Below, one piece after another: positions 34,781-43,454 of a stretch of 64,000 bases of DNA (position 1 is its first letter; every line of letters starts with the position of its first letter). Where the stretch lies: contig CAVPMU010000003.1 of the NCBI GenBank assembly GCA_963706535.1, forward strand, positions 1-64,000, read 5' to 3'. Source of the stretch: RPQJ01 sp963706535 (GTDB lineage Bacteria; Pseudomonadota; Gammaproteobacteria; Steroidobacterales; Steroidobacteraceae). The translations under genes and the position numbers were made by a program. Below the pieces are notes generated by a model. It made no database searches, had not been told where the DNA came from, and saw nothing but the letters and a program-made list of their open reading frames with translations.

Positions 34781-36574
34781 CGGCTCGCCCCACCACCTCT
34801 CGCCATAGGCGAAGCTGTTGGCGCACACACCTTCAGCAACTACAACTACGGCACCCGCACCGGGTGCGCCAACACCGCCGTCCGACCGCACGCGGTCTAT
34901 CAGGTGACGGTCGGCACGGCGACGCGCCGCTACTGCTACGACGCCAACGGCAACCTGACCCACCAGACGATCAGCGCCGGCAGCGGCACGATCAAGTACG
35001 ACAGCTCCACCTGGTGGGTGGCGAACCTGGCGAAGCGCATCGCGCAGGGCGGCGGATCGGTCTACAGCGAGTTCTGGTACGGCGCGGGTCGCGAACGGAT
35101 CCGGCAGTTCGCACAGAAGTCCGCCAGCACCAGCGAGGCCACCACCTATGTCGGCGGCCTGTACGAGAAGTTCACGCGCACCGTGAGCGGCACGCCCGCG
35201 ACCGAGCACGTGCACTACGTGCGGGGCGCGGGCCCGGCGGTCGCGATCGTCAAGCGGGCCGCGGGGACGCTGCAGACGCGCTACCTGCACCGCGACCACC
35301 TCGGCTCGGTGGTCGCACTGACGGATGCCAGTGGCGCGGTGCTGGAGCGCTACAGCTACGACCCGTGGGGCAAGCGGCGGGATGCCGCCACCTGGGCGTC
35401 TCCCGCGCCGGGGACCTTCCCGATCGATCCCGCCTACTCCGATCGCGGCTACACCGGCCACGAGCACATCGATCACGTCGGCCTGGTCAACATGAACGGC
35501 CGCATCTACGATGCGGAGATCGGCCGGTTCCTCTCGGCCGACCCGACCACGCAGTTCCCGGAGAGCACCCAGGGCTGGAATCGCTACAGCTACTGCGGCA
35601 ACAACCCGCTGTCCTACACGGATCCGAGCGGGTTCAGCTTCTGGAAGAGCATTCTGAAGGTCGTGGGGATCGTCATGTCGGTCTTTGCGCCGCAGTTCAC
35701 GATGCTGTGGCAGCAGATGCTGTGGTCATTCGCGTCGGGATACCTGTCCAGTGGAGGGAACCTGCAGGGCGGCCTGATGGCGATGGCCTTTGTGGGGCTC
35801 GGCAGGTGGTCTGCGGGGTTGAACCCGGCGGGCGCACCGGCGGGGACGCTCGGGGGCACGCCCGGGATCAATCCCACCGGGGGGTTCTCATTCACTGCCG
35901 CGGAGGCCGCCGAGGTGGCCGGGACCACGGCCGAGCGGTCGATGACGGACAAGATCGCCGAGGTCGTTTACCGATCCATACGTGCCTTCAGTCCTAACGA
36001 CGCGGGCAGTCGGACGAACAGTTCCTCCCGAGTGAATGCCCAGGCGAGCGACACGGCAACCACATCTATTTCGTATGCGACAGCCTCGCCAGATGTATGG
36101 CCTGGCCTACTGCCTGCAGTCCGAACGGTGGGTACATGGTGGGCAACAGTGGCTGCGACTGTATTGTCGATCCCTGGCGACACGACGCGAGAGGAGAACA
36201 GGCTCTATGTAACGTACACCCGGCAGCATCGAACTACCGGTCAGATCTATGTCGGACGGACATCGGGCGTCGGCGATCCAGAAACCTTGGCGGCAAACCG
36301 AGCTCGTGGTCAACCGCACCTGACAAGTGAGGGGTTCGCCCCCCCAAGAATCGACCGCTATAGCCGAAATCGGGACGCGATCCGAGGTCGTGAACAGATG
36401 GTCATAGATTACTATGGAGGTGCCAGAAGCGTGGGCGGCCCGACCCGAAATGAGATAAACGGAGTATGGGACTTCAACCCGAACCGACCCAGATATATGG
36501 AGGCAGCTAGGCGAGAATTCGGCTATCTTCAGGACAATTCTCCTCCGCGACCACGGCTGGAGGTGTACCCGTGA
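34781..36574 (+). pseudogene. Rhs module E: core fragment with GIY-YIG-like nuclease tip, 5'-truncated
   Basis: The frame opens after a stop at 34778. The core pieces are RTGCANTAVRPHAVYQV, YCYDANGNLTHQT, RYLHRDHLGSVVALTDASG and IYDAEIGRFLSADPTTQFPE; the junction is NRYSYCGNNPLSYTDPSG. A hydrophobic Gly-rich linker follows. The tip (about the last 125 residues) has YVTYTRQ, GQIYVGRTSG, RYSRNRDAIRGREQMVIDYY and GPTRNEINGV, the Y...Y-V-G...R...E...N pattern of GIY-YIG-type nucleases seen in polymorphic toxins. No N-terminal export domain is attached. The stop overlaps the next gene by GTGA. Confidence 0.75.
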
Positions 36575-37044
36575 AGTCCCGAACTCTGAAACAGGCTGGC
36601 GTTGGGAGCGTATTTGCAATACCTATTGGTGACGAGCAGTTCGGCTTCGGTCAGGTTGCGGAGGGCCTCGATGTCGCTTTCTTTGATTACAGAAGCAAGG
36701 CGCTACCGGCAGCGCCCGAGATCGCGGGCCATAGGGTCGCGTTCCGTGTGCCTGTCGCCGATGACGGACCGATCGTAGGGCACTGGAAGCTGCTCGGCAA
36801 AGCCCCATTACAAAGATCCCTTAGCGAGCGAGCGCGATACCGACATCAGCCCGTCGGATCAGACGTTTCACTGGTGTACTCAAATGGAGTGTCTCGACCA
36901 GCAACGCCGACCGACGAAGTGGAGAAACTGGAAGTGCTTGCGACTTGGTTTGCTGAACATATCCAGTCGAGGTTGCAAGATCATTTTGCCGGGCGGCCGA
37001 ATGTTTACGTACAGACCCTGGAGCTTCCGCCAAAATATCCCTGA
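36571..37044 (+). CDS. Imm26-like immunity protein of module E
   Basis: GTG 36571 overlaps the toxin stop (GTGA). The 157-aa product begins with a basic tail, then VGSVFAIPIGDEQFGFGQV, the pattern of Imm26-family immunity proteins ('G-x-hydrophobic-F-x-I-P-L-x-D-G-x-hydrophobic-G-hydrophobic-G-x-V'), a small beta-barrel-like domain, followed by VPVADDGPIVGHWKLLGK. It is predicted cytosolic, as expected for protection against a nuclease. It should neutralise the adjacent GIY-YIG-like tip. Confidence 0.7.
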   Translation: MKSRTLKQAGVGSVFAIPIGDEQFGFGQVAEGLDVAFFDYRSKALPAAPEIAGHRVAFRVPVADDGPIVGHWKLLGKAPLQRSLSERARYRHQPVGSDVSLVYSNGVSRPATPTDEVEKLEVLATWFAEHIQSRLQDHFAGRPNVYVQTLELPPKYP

Positions 37045-37111
37045 TTGTTCTTACTCGGATTTGTAGAGACACTTTCCTCTCGGGCTCTGCGACAGAACGC
37101 TAGCAGGCTTA

Positions 37112-37171
37112 CCGGTTCGGAAACCGCTCGGTCGCGATGCGCCCAACCCGTTGACCCGCATGGGCCCGTCG
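37112..37171 (+). repeat. Module-boundary repeat, copy 2 (copy 1 at 4310-4369)
   Basis: Ungapped 60-nt similarity to 4310-4369 (shared GTCGCGATG, TGACCCGCA, GGGCCCG). As with copy 1, it begins within about 120 nt after the end of an immunity gene. Confidence 0.5.
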
Positions 37172-37194
37172 TCGCGTTCGGTCGATCTGAACTG

Positions 37195-37515
37195 TCATCC
37201 TGCGCGACGAGCCGCCGATCTCACCGCGGCCAATGCCTTTGTCTTCTTCAGGACCTGGCGCGCCTGCCAGAGATCATATGCAGTCTGCTGCGCAAGCCAC
37301 TGCTCTGCCGCCCCACCGCGGTCACGCCCCAGCCAGCGCTCGATGCGCAATGCCATCGCGGGGCTGATCGCAGCCCGCCCGTTGAGCACCTTCGAGAGGG
37401 TGTTGCGATCCACGCCCAACTGCGCTGCAGCCTCGCCAACCTGCAGGCCAAGTGCCGGCAGTACGTCGTCCCGCAGGGTCAGGCCGGGATGAAGGGGGTT
37501 GTGCATCTCGCTCAT
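37195..37515 (-). CDS. higA: HigA-type antitoxin
   Basis: ATG 37515 (MSEMHNPLHPGLTLRDDVLP) gives 106 aa; the longer ORF start at 37566 lies inside the toxin fragment. The HTH domain of the HigA/VapI addiction-module family is complete: VGEAAAQLGVDRNTLSKVLN and ISPAMALRIERWLG. HigA binds HigB and represses its own operon. It sits 7 nt downstream of the HigB fragment in normal HigB-HigA order, but the toxin is truncated, so the antitoxin is an orphan remnant. Confidence 0.85.
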   Translation of the reverse strand: MSEMHNPLHPGLTLRDDVLPALGLQVGEAAAQLGVDRNTLSKVLNGRAAISPAMALRIERWLGRDRGGAAEQWLAQQTAYDLWQARQVLKKTKALAAVRSAARRAG

Positions 37516-37522
37516 GAACACC

Positions 37523-37722
37523 TCAGTGATAGTCCTGGTAATCGGCGAGTTCCACGTCGCCGTCATTGAACGTGAAGGTCAGCCGCCAGTTCCCGCTGAA
37601 ACTCACGCTCCACTGGTGCGCAAGCCTTCCCTTGAGGGGATGCAATCCCCAGCCAGGGACTGCCATGTCCGTTGGCTGCCTGGCGACATTCAGCGCCGCA
37701 AGTTGCCGCGCCAACCGGTGCG
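37523..37722 (-). pseudogene. higB: HigB toxin, C-terminal half only
   Basis: The surviving part reads RQLAALNVARQPTDMAVPGW, HPLKGRLAHQWSVSFSG and NWRLTFTFNDGDVELADYQD, the C-terminal half of RelE-superfamily HigB mRNases. The usual N-terminus (MIRSF.....) is absent: upstream, the homology ends where an Rhs core segment begins at 37720. This shows that an Rhs-related rearrangement cut the toxin gene. Confidence 0.8.
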
Positions 37723-37775
37723 CGGGCCCGGCGGTCGCGATCGTCAAGCGGGCCGCGGGGACGCTGCAGACGCGC
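37720..37775 (+). repeat. 56-bp exact copy of Rhs core (matches 35226-35281)
   Basis: The sequence is identical to 35226-35281 of module E over 56 bp and in the same orientation, encoding GAGPAVAIVKRAAGTLQTR in the parent gene. It abuts the truncated HigB gene on the left and unrelated sequence on the right, marking a recombination junction. Confidence 0.85.
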
Positions 37776-37792
37776 CCGCAGAAAGCATTTGC

Positions 37793-38065
37793 TCAAGCGA
37801 CCAGCTTCAACCTCGGATTCAGCCCGGCCCTGGCTGCGAGCCGGACGAGCAAGTCGAGGCTGAAGGAACTGATCTTTCCGCGCTTGATGTCGGACACCCG
37901 AGCCTGAGTGACTGCAAGGATCTTTGCCGCCTCTGCTTGCGTCATGCCCGAGTCGGCCAGCCAACTTCCAATACCTTGGAGAAGGAGCGAGCGCATCTCC
38001 ATCTCCGCTGCCTGGTCTTCGGGATACAGGTCCTGAAATACGCTGCGCACTTTCTTCCTGGCCAT
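37793..38065 (-). CDS. XRE-family HTH antitoxin-like regulator
   Basis: ATG 38065 (MARKKVRSVFQDLYPEDQAAE) gives 90 aa with a CCTCATGG start context. The HTH reads MTQAEAAKILAVTQARVSDI followed by FSLDLLVRLAARAGLNPRL, as in HigA2/MqsA-like antitoxins paired with Gp49-type RelE toxins. No intact toxin gene precedes it, so it is probably another orphan of a disrupted addiction module. Confidence 0.75.
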   Translation of the reverse strand: MARKKVRSVFQDLYPEDQAAEMEMRSLLLQGIGSWLADSGMTQAEAAKILAVTQARVSDIKRGKISSFSLDLLVRLAARAGLNPRLKLVA

Positions 38066-38222
38066 GAGGTGCCCTCCTGGGAACTCGGGCGAGCCGCTCT
38101 CGCGCCACATTGATGTCTTGCTGGGCGGTCTTAGGCGACTTCTTATGGAAGCAATGCAGGAGGGTTCTACCCCGATTCTACTGACACTGTTACCAAGGCT
38201 GGTACTGATTCAAAGAAGTGTC

Positions 38223-38297
38223 CTTGCCGAAGGGCAAGCGTTACAGCCCCGAGTACAAGCAGGAGCTCGTCGAACTGGTCCGTACTTGCGCAACATG
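38223..38297 (+). pseudogene. IS3-family OrfA relic
   Basis: Starting TTG, the frame reads LPKGKRYSPEYKQELVELVR and then stops. This is the N-terminal signature of IS3-family OrfA proteins ('KRYSPEFK.EAVELV'). Upstream, TACTGATTCAAAGAAGTGTCC resembles an IS end leading into the ORF. Only ~24 codons remain. Confidence 0.6.
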
Positions 38298-38379
38298 AGG
38301 CCGTACCCAGCGTCAACCTAATGACATCGACGCCGCTTGCCGAGCGTGACGACGAACACGCCAAGAGCCCACGCGCAGC

Positions 38380-39462
38380 TCAGGCAGCCGCAGGTCCCTT
38401 GACGAACCGCGGCGCCCCCCGCAATCGCTGGTCGAGCGACTGCAGCAACCCCTCGGTGGTCTCCCAGTCGATGCAGGCGTCCGTGACCGACACGCCGTAC
38501 TGCAGCTGGCCGAGATCCGCCGGGATCGGCTGGTTGCCCCAGTGCAGGTTGCTCTCGAGCATCATGCCCGCGATGGAGCGATTGCCCTCGAGGATCTGGT
38601 TCGCCACGTTCTCCGCGACCAGGGACTGCAGTCCCGGGTCCTTGCTCGAATTGCCGTGGCTGCAGTCGACCACGATGCCGCCCGGCAGCCCGGCCTTCTC
38701 GAGCTCGCGTTCGCAGAGCGCGATGCTCACCGAGTCGTAGTTCGGGCGGCCGCCACCGCCGCGCAGCACGATGTGGCCGTAGCGGTTGCCGCGCGTGCGG
38801 AACACCGCCGATTGCCCCTGCTGCGTGATGCCGAGGAAGTGGTGCGGGTGCCGCGCCGACTGCAGTGCGTTGATGGCCACGGCGAGCGAGCCGTCGGTGC
38901 CGTTCTTGAAGCCGACGGGCGTCGAGAGCCCGCTCGCCATCTCGCGGTGCGTCTGCGATTCCGTGGTGCGCGCGCCGATGGCGGTCCAGGTCACGAGTTC
39001 CGAGAGGTACTGCGGCATGATCGGGTCGAGCGCCTCGGTCGCGGCCGGCATGCCGATGTCGGCGAGGAACAGCAGCAGCTCGCGCGCAAGGCGGATGCCC
39101 TTCTCGATGTGGAAGGAATCGTCCATGTCGGGATCGTTGATCAGCCCCTTCCAGCCGATGGTGGTGCGCGGCTTCTCGAAATAGACCCGCATGATCACGA
39201 ACAGGGTCTGGTCGACCCGCTGCGCCAGCTCGTGCAGGCGCGTGGCGTATTCGCGCGCGGCGACCGGGTCGTGGATCGAGCAGGGCCCCACGACCACGAA
39301 CAGGCGCGGATCCTCGCGGTCGAGGATGCGCCGCAGCGTGCCGCGGCTGCGGTACACGAACTCCTCCGCCGCAGGCGGCAGCGGCAGCGCCTGCTTCACC
39401 TCCTCCGGCGTGGGCAGGAGGTCGCTCGAGAGGACGTTGATGTTGTGCAGACGCTCGTTCAT
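38380..39462 (-). CDS. 3-deoxy-7-phosphoheptulonate (DAHP) synthase, class I
   Basis: This 360-aa protein starts at ATG 39462 (MNERLHNINVLSSDLLPTPE). It condenses PEP and erythrose-4-phosphate, the first step of aromatic amino acid synthesis. AroG/F/H-family landmarks are VVVGPCSIHD (metal-binding Cys), MRVYFEKPRTTIGWKGLIND, TEALDPIMPQYLSEL, GARTTESQTHREMASGLSTP, GFKNGTDGS and VDCSHGNSSK. The N-terminal arm belongs to the feedback-regulated type, but I cannot tell which amino acid inhibits it. It is 45 nt downstream of kynA on the same strand. Confidence 0.95.
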   Translation of the reverse strand: MNERLHNINVLSSDLLPTPEEVKQALPLPPAAEEFVYRSRGTLRRILDREDPRLFVVVGPCSIHDPVAAREYATRLHELAQRVDQTLFVIMRVYFEKPRTTIGWKGLINDPDMDDSFHIEKGIRLARELLLFLADIGMPAATEALDPIMPQYLSELVTWTAIGARTTESQTHREMASGLSTPVGFKNGTDGSLAVAINALQSARHPHHFLGITQQGQSAVFRTRGNRYGHIVLRGGGGRPNYDSVSIALCERELEKAGLPGGIVVDCSHGNSSKDPGLQSLVAENVANQILEGNRSIAGMMLESNLHWGNQPIPADLGQLQYGVSVTDACIDWETTEGLLQSLDQRLRGAPRFVKGPAAA

Positions 39463-39507
39463 GGCCGCTCGCTCATCGATCGCGAAACCTGCCTATAGTA
39501 CACGGCG

Positions 39508-40347
39508 CTACATGGCGGTGCGTACGGTCCACAGCTCCGGGAAGAAGCGCAGCTCGAGCGCCCTGGCGAGGTAGGCCACGCCGCTGGTGCCGCCCGTGCC
39601 GCGCTTGTAGCCGATGATGCGCTCGACCGTCTTCAGGTGGCTGTAGCGCCAGAGCTGGAACTGGTGGTCGAGGTCCACGAGCTTCTCCGCCAGCTCGTAG
39701 AGGTCCCAGTGCTCGCGGGAGTTGCGGTATACCTCGGCCCACGCGGCGCAGACGGCGTCGTTCGCGCAGTACGGCTGGCTCCAGTCCCGCTCGAGGCTGC
39801 CGGCCGGGACCTCGTAGCCGCGGCGGCCGAGCAGGCGCAAGCACTCGTCGTAGAGGCTCGGGCTGTTGAGCGCCTGCTCCAGCCAGCGGTAGACGCCCGG
39901 GTCGCGCCGGTGCACCTCGATCATCGCGGCGTTCTTGTTGCCGATCAGGAACTCGAGCATGCGGTACTGGTAGGACTGGAAACCCGAGGCGCGCCCGAGG
40001 TGGCCGCGGAACGCCGAGTACTCCGACGGCGTCATGGTCGCAAGCACGTCCCAGGACTGCGTGAGCTGCGCCTGCACGCGCGAGACGCGAGCGAGCATCT
40101 TGAAGGCGGGACCGAGCACGTCGCGGCGGACGTGGTCGATGGCGGCGGTGAGTTCGTGGATGCAGAGCTTCATCCACAGTTCCGAGGCCTGGTGGATGAC
40201 GATGAACAGCATCTCGTCGTGCTGGCCGGATGCGGGACGCTGCGCGCCGAGCAGCCGCTCGAGACCGAGGTATTCACCGTAGCTCTGCGATTCGCCGAGG
40301 TCCCAGTAGACGCCCTCGCCCGAAACGTCCACGTGCGGTCCGCCCAT
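39508..40347 (-). CDS. kynA: Tryptophan 2,3-dioxygenase
   Basis: This 279-aa haem enzyme opens the tryptophan indole ring with O2 to N-formylkynurenine. The start ATG 40347 shares a base with the stop of the protease gene upstream (TGATG). Conserved blocks are YGEYLGLERLLGAQ, HDEMLFIVIHQASELWMKL, FRGHLGRASGFQSYQYR, LVDLDHQFQLWRYSHL (haem His) and GTGGTSGVAYL. No kynB or kynU is nearby, so the rest of the pathway lies elsewhere. Full length. Confidence 0.95.
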   Translation of the reverse strand: MGGPHVDVSGEGVYWDLGESQSYGEYLGLERLLGAQRPASGQHDEMLFIVIHQASELWMKLCIHELTAAIDHVRRDVLGPAFKMLARVSRVQAQLTQSWDVLATMTPSEYSAFRGHLGRASGFQSYQYRMLEFLIGNKNAAMIEVHRRDPGVYRWLEQALNSPSLYDECLRLLGRRGYEVPAGSLERDWSQPYCANDAVCAAWAEVYRNSREHWDLYELAEKLVDLDHQFQLWRYSHLKTVERIIGYKRGTGGTSGVAYLARALELRFFPELWTVRTAM

Positions 40348-41091
40348 CAGGGGAACACCCAGGCCGGCACGTTCTGCCAGCCCCTGAGCAGCTCCGCGTC
40401 GAGCTCGCGCCAGCGCGGCTCGAGCGACTCGACCAGGCCCCAGAAGCGCTGCGAGTGGTTCATGTGGCGACGGTGGCACAGTTCGTGGATGAGCAGGTAA
40501 CGCACCACCTCCGGCCGCTGGAACATCAGGCACAGGTTGAGGCTGATGGTGCCCGGCCGACGAGCAACTGCCCCAGCGCGTGCGCTGGCGTCGCAGCAGC
40601 ATGCGCGAGTAGTCGATGCCCGTCGCGCTCGATAAACCGTCGAGCCGTTCGCCCAGCTGCACCGCCGCCACACGGCCGAGCCACGCGAGCAGCGCCTGGC
40701 CCACGTGCCGATCGGTAGCGTCCACCGTGCGGACCGTGAGCACGCCCTCCCCGTCCTCGCTCGCCAAGTTGCGGGCGCCGGCGACATATGTCACTTCCCA
40801 GCGCTTGCCGAGGAGCTGTAACTCGATCGCCGCGGGACGCCGTTCCAGCGCATGCGGCGCCTGCAGCGTGAATTCCCGCGAGCGACGCTCGGCCCACTCG
40901 CGATGTCGCGCCACGAACCGTTCGACGGCCGGAATGCCGGTGCCAGGCGGCACCACGACCTCGACCCGCCCGCCGGGAAACACGCGCATGGAGAGCCGGC
41001 GCGCACGGCGGCTGATGCGGACATTCCAGCCCGGCGACGCCTCGCGCGGCGACCACAGCGAAAGCTGCAGCGGACTGCTGCGATTGCTCAT
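40347..41091 (-). pseudogene. YgjP-like zinc metallopeptidase (DUF45) with a 1-nt frameshift
   Basis: Starting at ATG 41091 (MSNRSSPLQLSLWSPREASP), the frame gives VRISRRARRLSMRVFPGG, then RRQRTRWGSCSSAG. Near 40558 an extra G in a GGG run shifts the frame; the other frame continues TISLNLCLMFQRPEVVRYLL, IHELCHRRHMNHSQRFW (HExxH zinc site) and ends WQNVPAWVFP at 40347-40349. Restored, it is about 247 aa, normal for the family. It is either a recent mutation or a sequencing error in a G run. The stop is coupled to kynA. Confidence 0.8.
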
Positions 41092-41094
41092 CCC

Positions 41095-42291
41095 CTAGAG
41101 TTCCCTCAGGCCCGCGGTGACCGGCATGCGCGCTGCGCGCAGTCCCGGCAGCAGGCCTCCCACCAGTCCGAGTATGAGGGAATACACCAGACCCGTCATC
41201 AACAGGGCCGGCGTCACGGTGAACGCGAAGGTGATCTGGCTGAAACTCGCCCAGTTGAGCGTGGAGGCCTGGTAGCCGTTCAGCCCGAAGTACACCAGCG
41301 CGCCGCCGACGATGCCGCCGAGCAGCCCGAGCACGACGGCCTCGAGCAGGACGGACGCCACGACCGGCGCGGCGCCGAAGCCCAGCGCGCGCAGCGTCGC
41401 GATCTCGCGCGTGCGCGACGACACCGCCGAGTACATGGTGTTGAGCGCCGCGAACATCGCCCCGACGCCCATCAGCAACGCGATGGTGGTGCCGACGTAG
41501 CGCACCAGCACGATGAGGATGCGCGACTGCTCGGCGTAGAACTCGCGCTCGCTGCGCGCCGTGACGTTGATGCGCGGATCGCCGTCGAGCGCTTCCTTCA
41601 GTGTCGCGAGCGCCTCCGGCGAGGTGAGCTGCGCGCGCACCACCTGCACCGAGTTGCCGCGCCGGTACACGCCCTGCAGCACCGTGAGGTCGGTCCACAC
41701 CTCCGACTCCGACACGCTGCCGCCCGCCTCGAATACGCCCACCACCCGCCACGCGTGCGAGCCCCAGGTCACCACGCGGCCGAGATCGACGTTGTCGAAC
41801 TGCGCGAAGGCCCCGCGCCCGACGATTACCTCGTCCTTGCCGGGCTCGAACATGCGCCCCGCGACGATGCGGAAACCCTGGCGGATCATGGCCGCGCGGT
41901 CCGTCACGCCGCGGAACGGCACGTTGGCCTCCGTGCCCGTGCTGCGCATGGGCAGGTCCACGATCGTGTAGAACTCGGGTGAGGCGACCGGCCCCCGCGC
42001 GTCCCGCAAGATGCCGGGCGCGGAGACGATCACATTCACCGCCTCGCGGCCGAATGCGCTGGAGAGCTCGTCCGGCGAGCCGCCACGCAGGATCACGGCC
42101 ACGTCGTCCCGCCCGGAGAGATCGAGCGCGGCGCGAAATCCCTCGCCCATCGACAGCAGCGCGACCAGCACCCCCACCACGCCGCCGATGCCGATCACCG
42201 CGACCAGCGACGTACCCGCGCGCGCCGGGAGGTTGCGCAGGTTCATGGTGGTGACCGCCACCAGTTGATTGAGCCAGCGGGCCTTCGGCAT
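41095..42291 (-). CDS. MacB/FtsX-type ABC transporter permease (second permease)
   Basis: This 398-aa protein starts at ATG 42291 (MPKARWLNQLVAVTTMNLRN). It has an N-terminal membrane segment (VAVIGIGGVVGVLVALL), a periplasmic MacB_PCD domain (about 45-235), then three C-terminal membrane helices (VGTTIALLMGVGAMFAAL, ASVLLEAVVLGLLGGIVGG, ALLMTGLVYSLILGLVGGLL). RTREIATLRALGFGAA is the FtsX-domain cytoplasmic signature. It forms a heterodimeric inner-membrane exporter with the next permease and the ATPase; its start is 2 nt past the preceding stop. Confidence 0.9.
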   Translation of the reverse strand: MPKARWLNQLVAVTTMNLRNLPARAGTSLVAVIGIGGVVGVLVALLSMGEGFRAALDLSGRDDVAVILRGGSPDELSSAFGREAVNVIVSAPGILRDARGPVASPEFYTIVDLPMRSTGTEANVPFRGVTDRAAMIRQGFRIVAGRMFEPGKDEVIVGRGAFAQFDNVDLGRVVTWGSHAWRVVGVFEAGGSVSESEVWTDLTVLQGVYRRGNSVQVVRAQLTSPEALATLKEALDGDPRINVTARSEREFYAEQSRILIVLVRYVGTTIALLMGVGAMFAALNTMYSAVSSRTREIATLRALGFGAAPVVASVLLEAVVLGLLGGIVGGALVYFGLNGYQASTLNWASFSQITFAFTVTPALLMTGLVYSLILGLVGGLLPGLRAARMPVTAGLREL

Positions 42292-42293
42292 GG

Positions 42294-43454
42294 TCAGTCG
42301 CGACGCAGCGCCTCCACGATCCTGAGCCGCATCGCCTGCGCGGCGGGCACCGCGCCGGCGGCCAGTCCGAGCAGCAGCATGTAAACGCAGCCGGCCGCGA
42401 TCGACGAGCGCGGCAGCTGGAAACCCGGCAGGTACTGGCGGAACACGGGCTCGAACTGCACGCCGAGCCAGACGGCGCCGGCCAGCCCGATCGCGCCGCC
42501 GAGCACGGTGACCAGAACCGATTCCGACAGCACGAGGCCGAGCACGCCGCCGTTCGAGAAGCCGAGCGTCTTCAGCACGCCGATCTCGTTGGTGCGCTCG
42601 CGCACCGACTGCGCCATGGTGTTCGCCGTCACCAGCAACATGGTGAAGAACACCGCGGTCACGATCGCCCGCAGCATCTTGCCGACGTTGCCGACCTGGT
42701 TGACGAAGGACTGCGCCATCGCCCGCTCGGAGGAGGTCTTGGTCTCCGCCGGCGAGTTGGCGAACTGCAGGTCGATCTGGCGGGACACGGCGGCGACCCG
42801 CTCCACCGAGTCGATCCTGACCACGTACCAGCCGACCAGGCCCTTGGCCTGCGCCTTGGCTTCCTCGAAATAGTCCTGGTGCATGATCAGCTGGCGCGTG
42901 TCGCCGCCCTGCGGCAGGTCGTAGATGGCGCGCACCGTCACCCCCCAGGTGTCGCTGCCGTCCTCGCGGCGCCAGATCGCCGAGCGCAGCGGCACCGCGT
43001 CGCCCACCTTCCAGCCATGGAGGTCCGCGAGCCCGCGCCCGATGAGGATGCCGCTGCGATCGGCGAGCCATGCCAGCCGTTCCTGCTCGGGTATCACGTA
43101 CTCCGGATACATGCGCAGGAAGACCTCGGGCTTCGACGGGAAGGCCGGGATCTGGTTGCGCTCGTCCCGGAACCACGCGCCGAACCAGGTCTGCGGCGTA
43201 ACGTCGACCACGCCGTCGATCGCGCGGATGCGGTTCTCGTAGCTCGCCGGCAGCAGCTGCGTGAACGACACTTTGTGCATGGTGAGGAGCCGATCCGCCC
43301 CGGCCACGTCCACGCCCGACTGCAATGCGTAGCGCAGCGACTCCGCGAGCCCGAACAGCAGGAACGCGACCACGATCGAGGCGATGGTGAAGAAGGTGCG
43401 CAGGCGCTTGCGGCGCAGGCTCGCGGCCAGCAGCGGCAGGTACTTTGCGATCAC
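42294..43454 (-). CDS. MacB/FtsX-type ABC transporter permease (first permease)
   Basis: This 386-aa protein starts at ATG 43454 (MIAKYLPLLAASLRRKRLRT), overlapping the ATPase stop. The topology is that of the partner: TM1 (FTIASIVVAFLLFGLAES), a large periplasmic domain, then three TMs (AIVTAVFFTMLLVTANTMAQ, GLVLSESVLVTVLGG, VYMLLLGLAAGAVPAA). VRERTNEIGVLKTLGFSNG is the FtsX signature. The substrate is not predictable; lipids, peptides or drugs are exported by relatives. Confidence 0.9.
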   Translation of the reverse strand: MIAKYLPLLAASLRRKRLRTFFTIASIVVAFLLFGLAESLRYALQSGVDVAGADRLLTMHKVSFTQLLPASYENRIRAIDGVVDVTPQTWFGAWFRDERNQIPAFPSKPEVFLRMYPEYVIPEQERLAWLADRSGILIGRGLADLHGWKVGDAVPLRSAIWRREDGSDTWGVTVRAIYDLPQGGDTRQLIMHQDYFEEAKAQAKGLVGWYVVRIDSVERVAAVSRQIDLQFANSPAETKTSSERAMAQSFVNQVGNVGKMLRAIVTAVFFTMLLVTANTMAQSVRERTNEIGVLKTLGFSNGGVLGLVLSESVLVTVLGGAIGLAGAVWLGVQFEPVFRQYLPGFQLPRSSIAAGCVYMLLLGLAAGAVPAAQAMRLRIVEALRRD

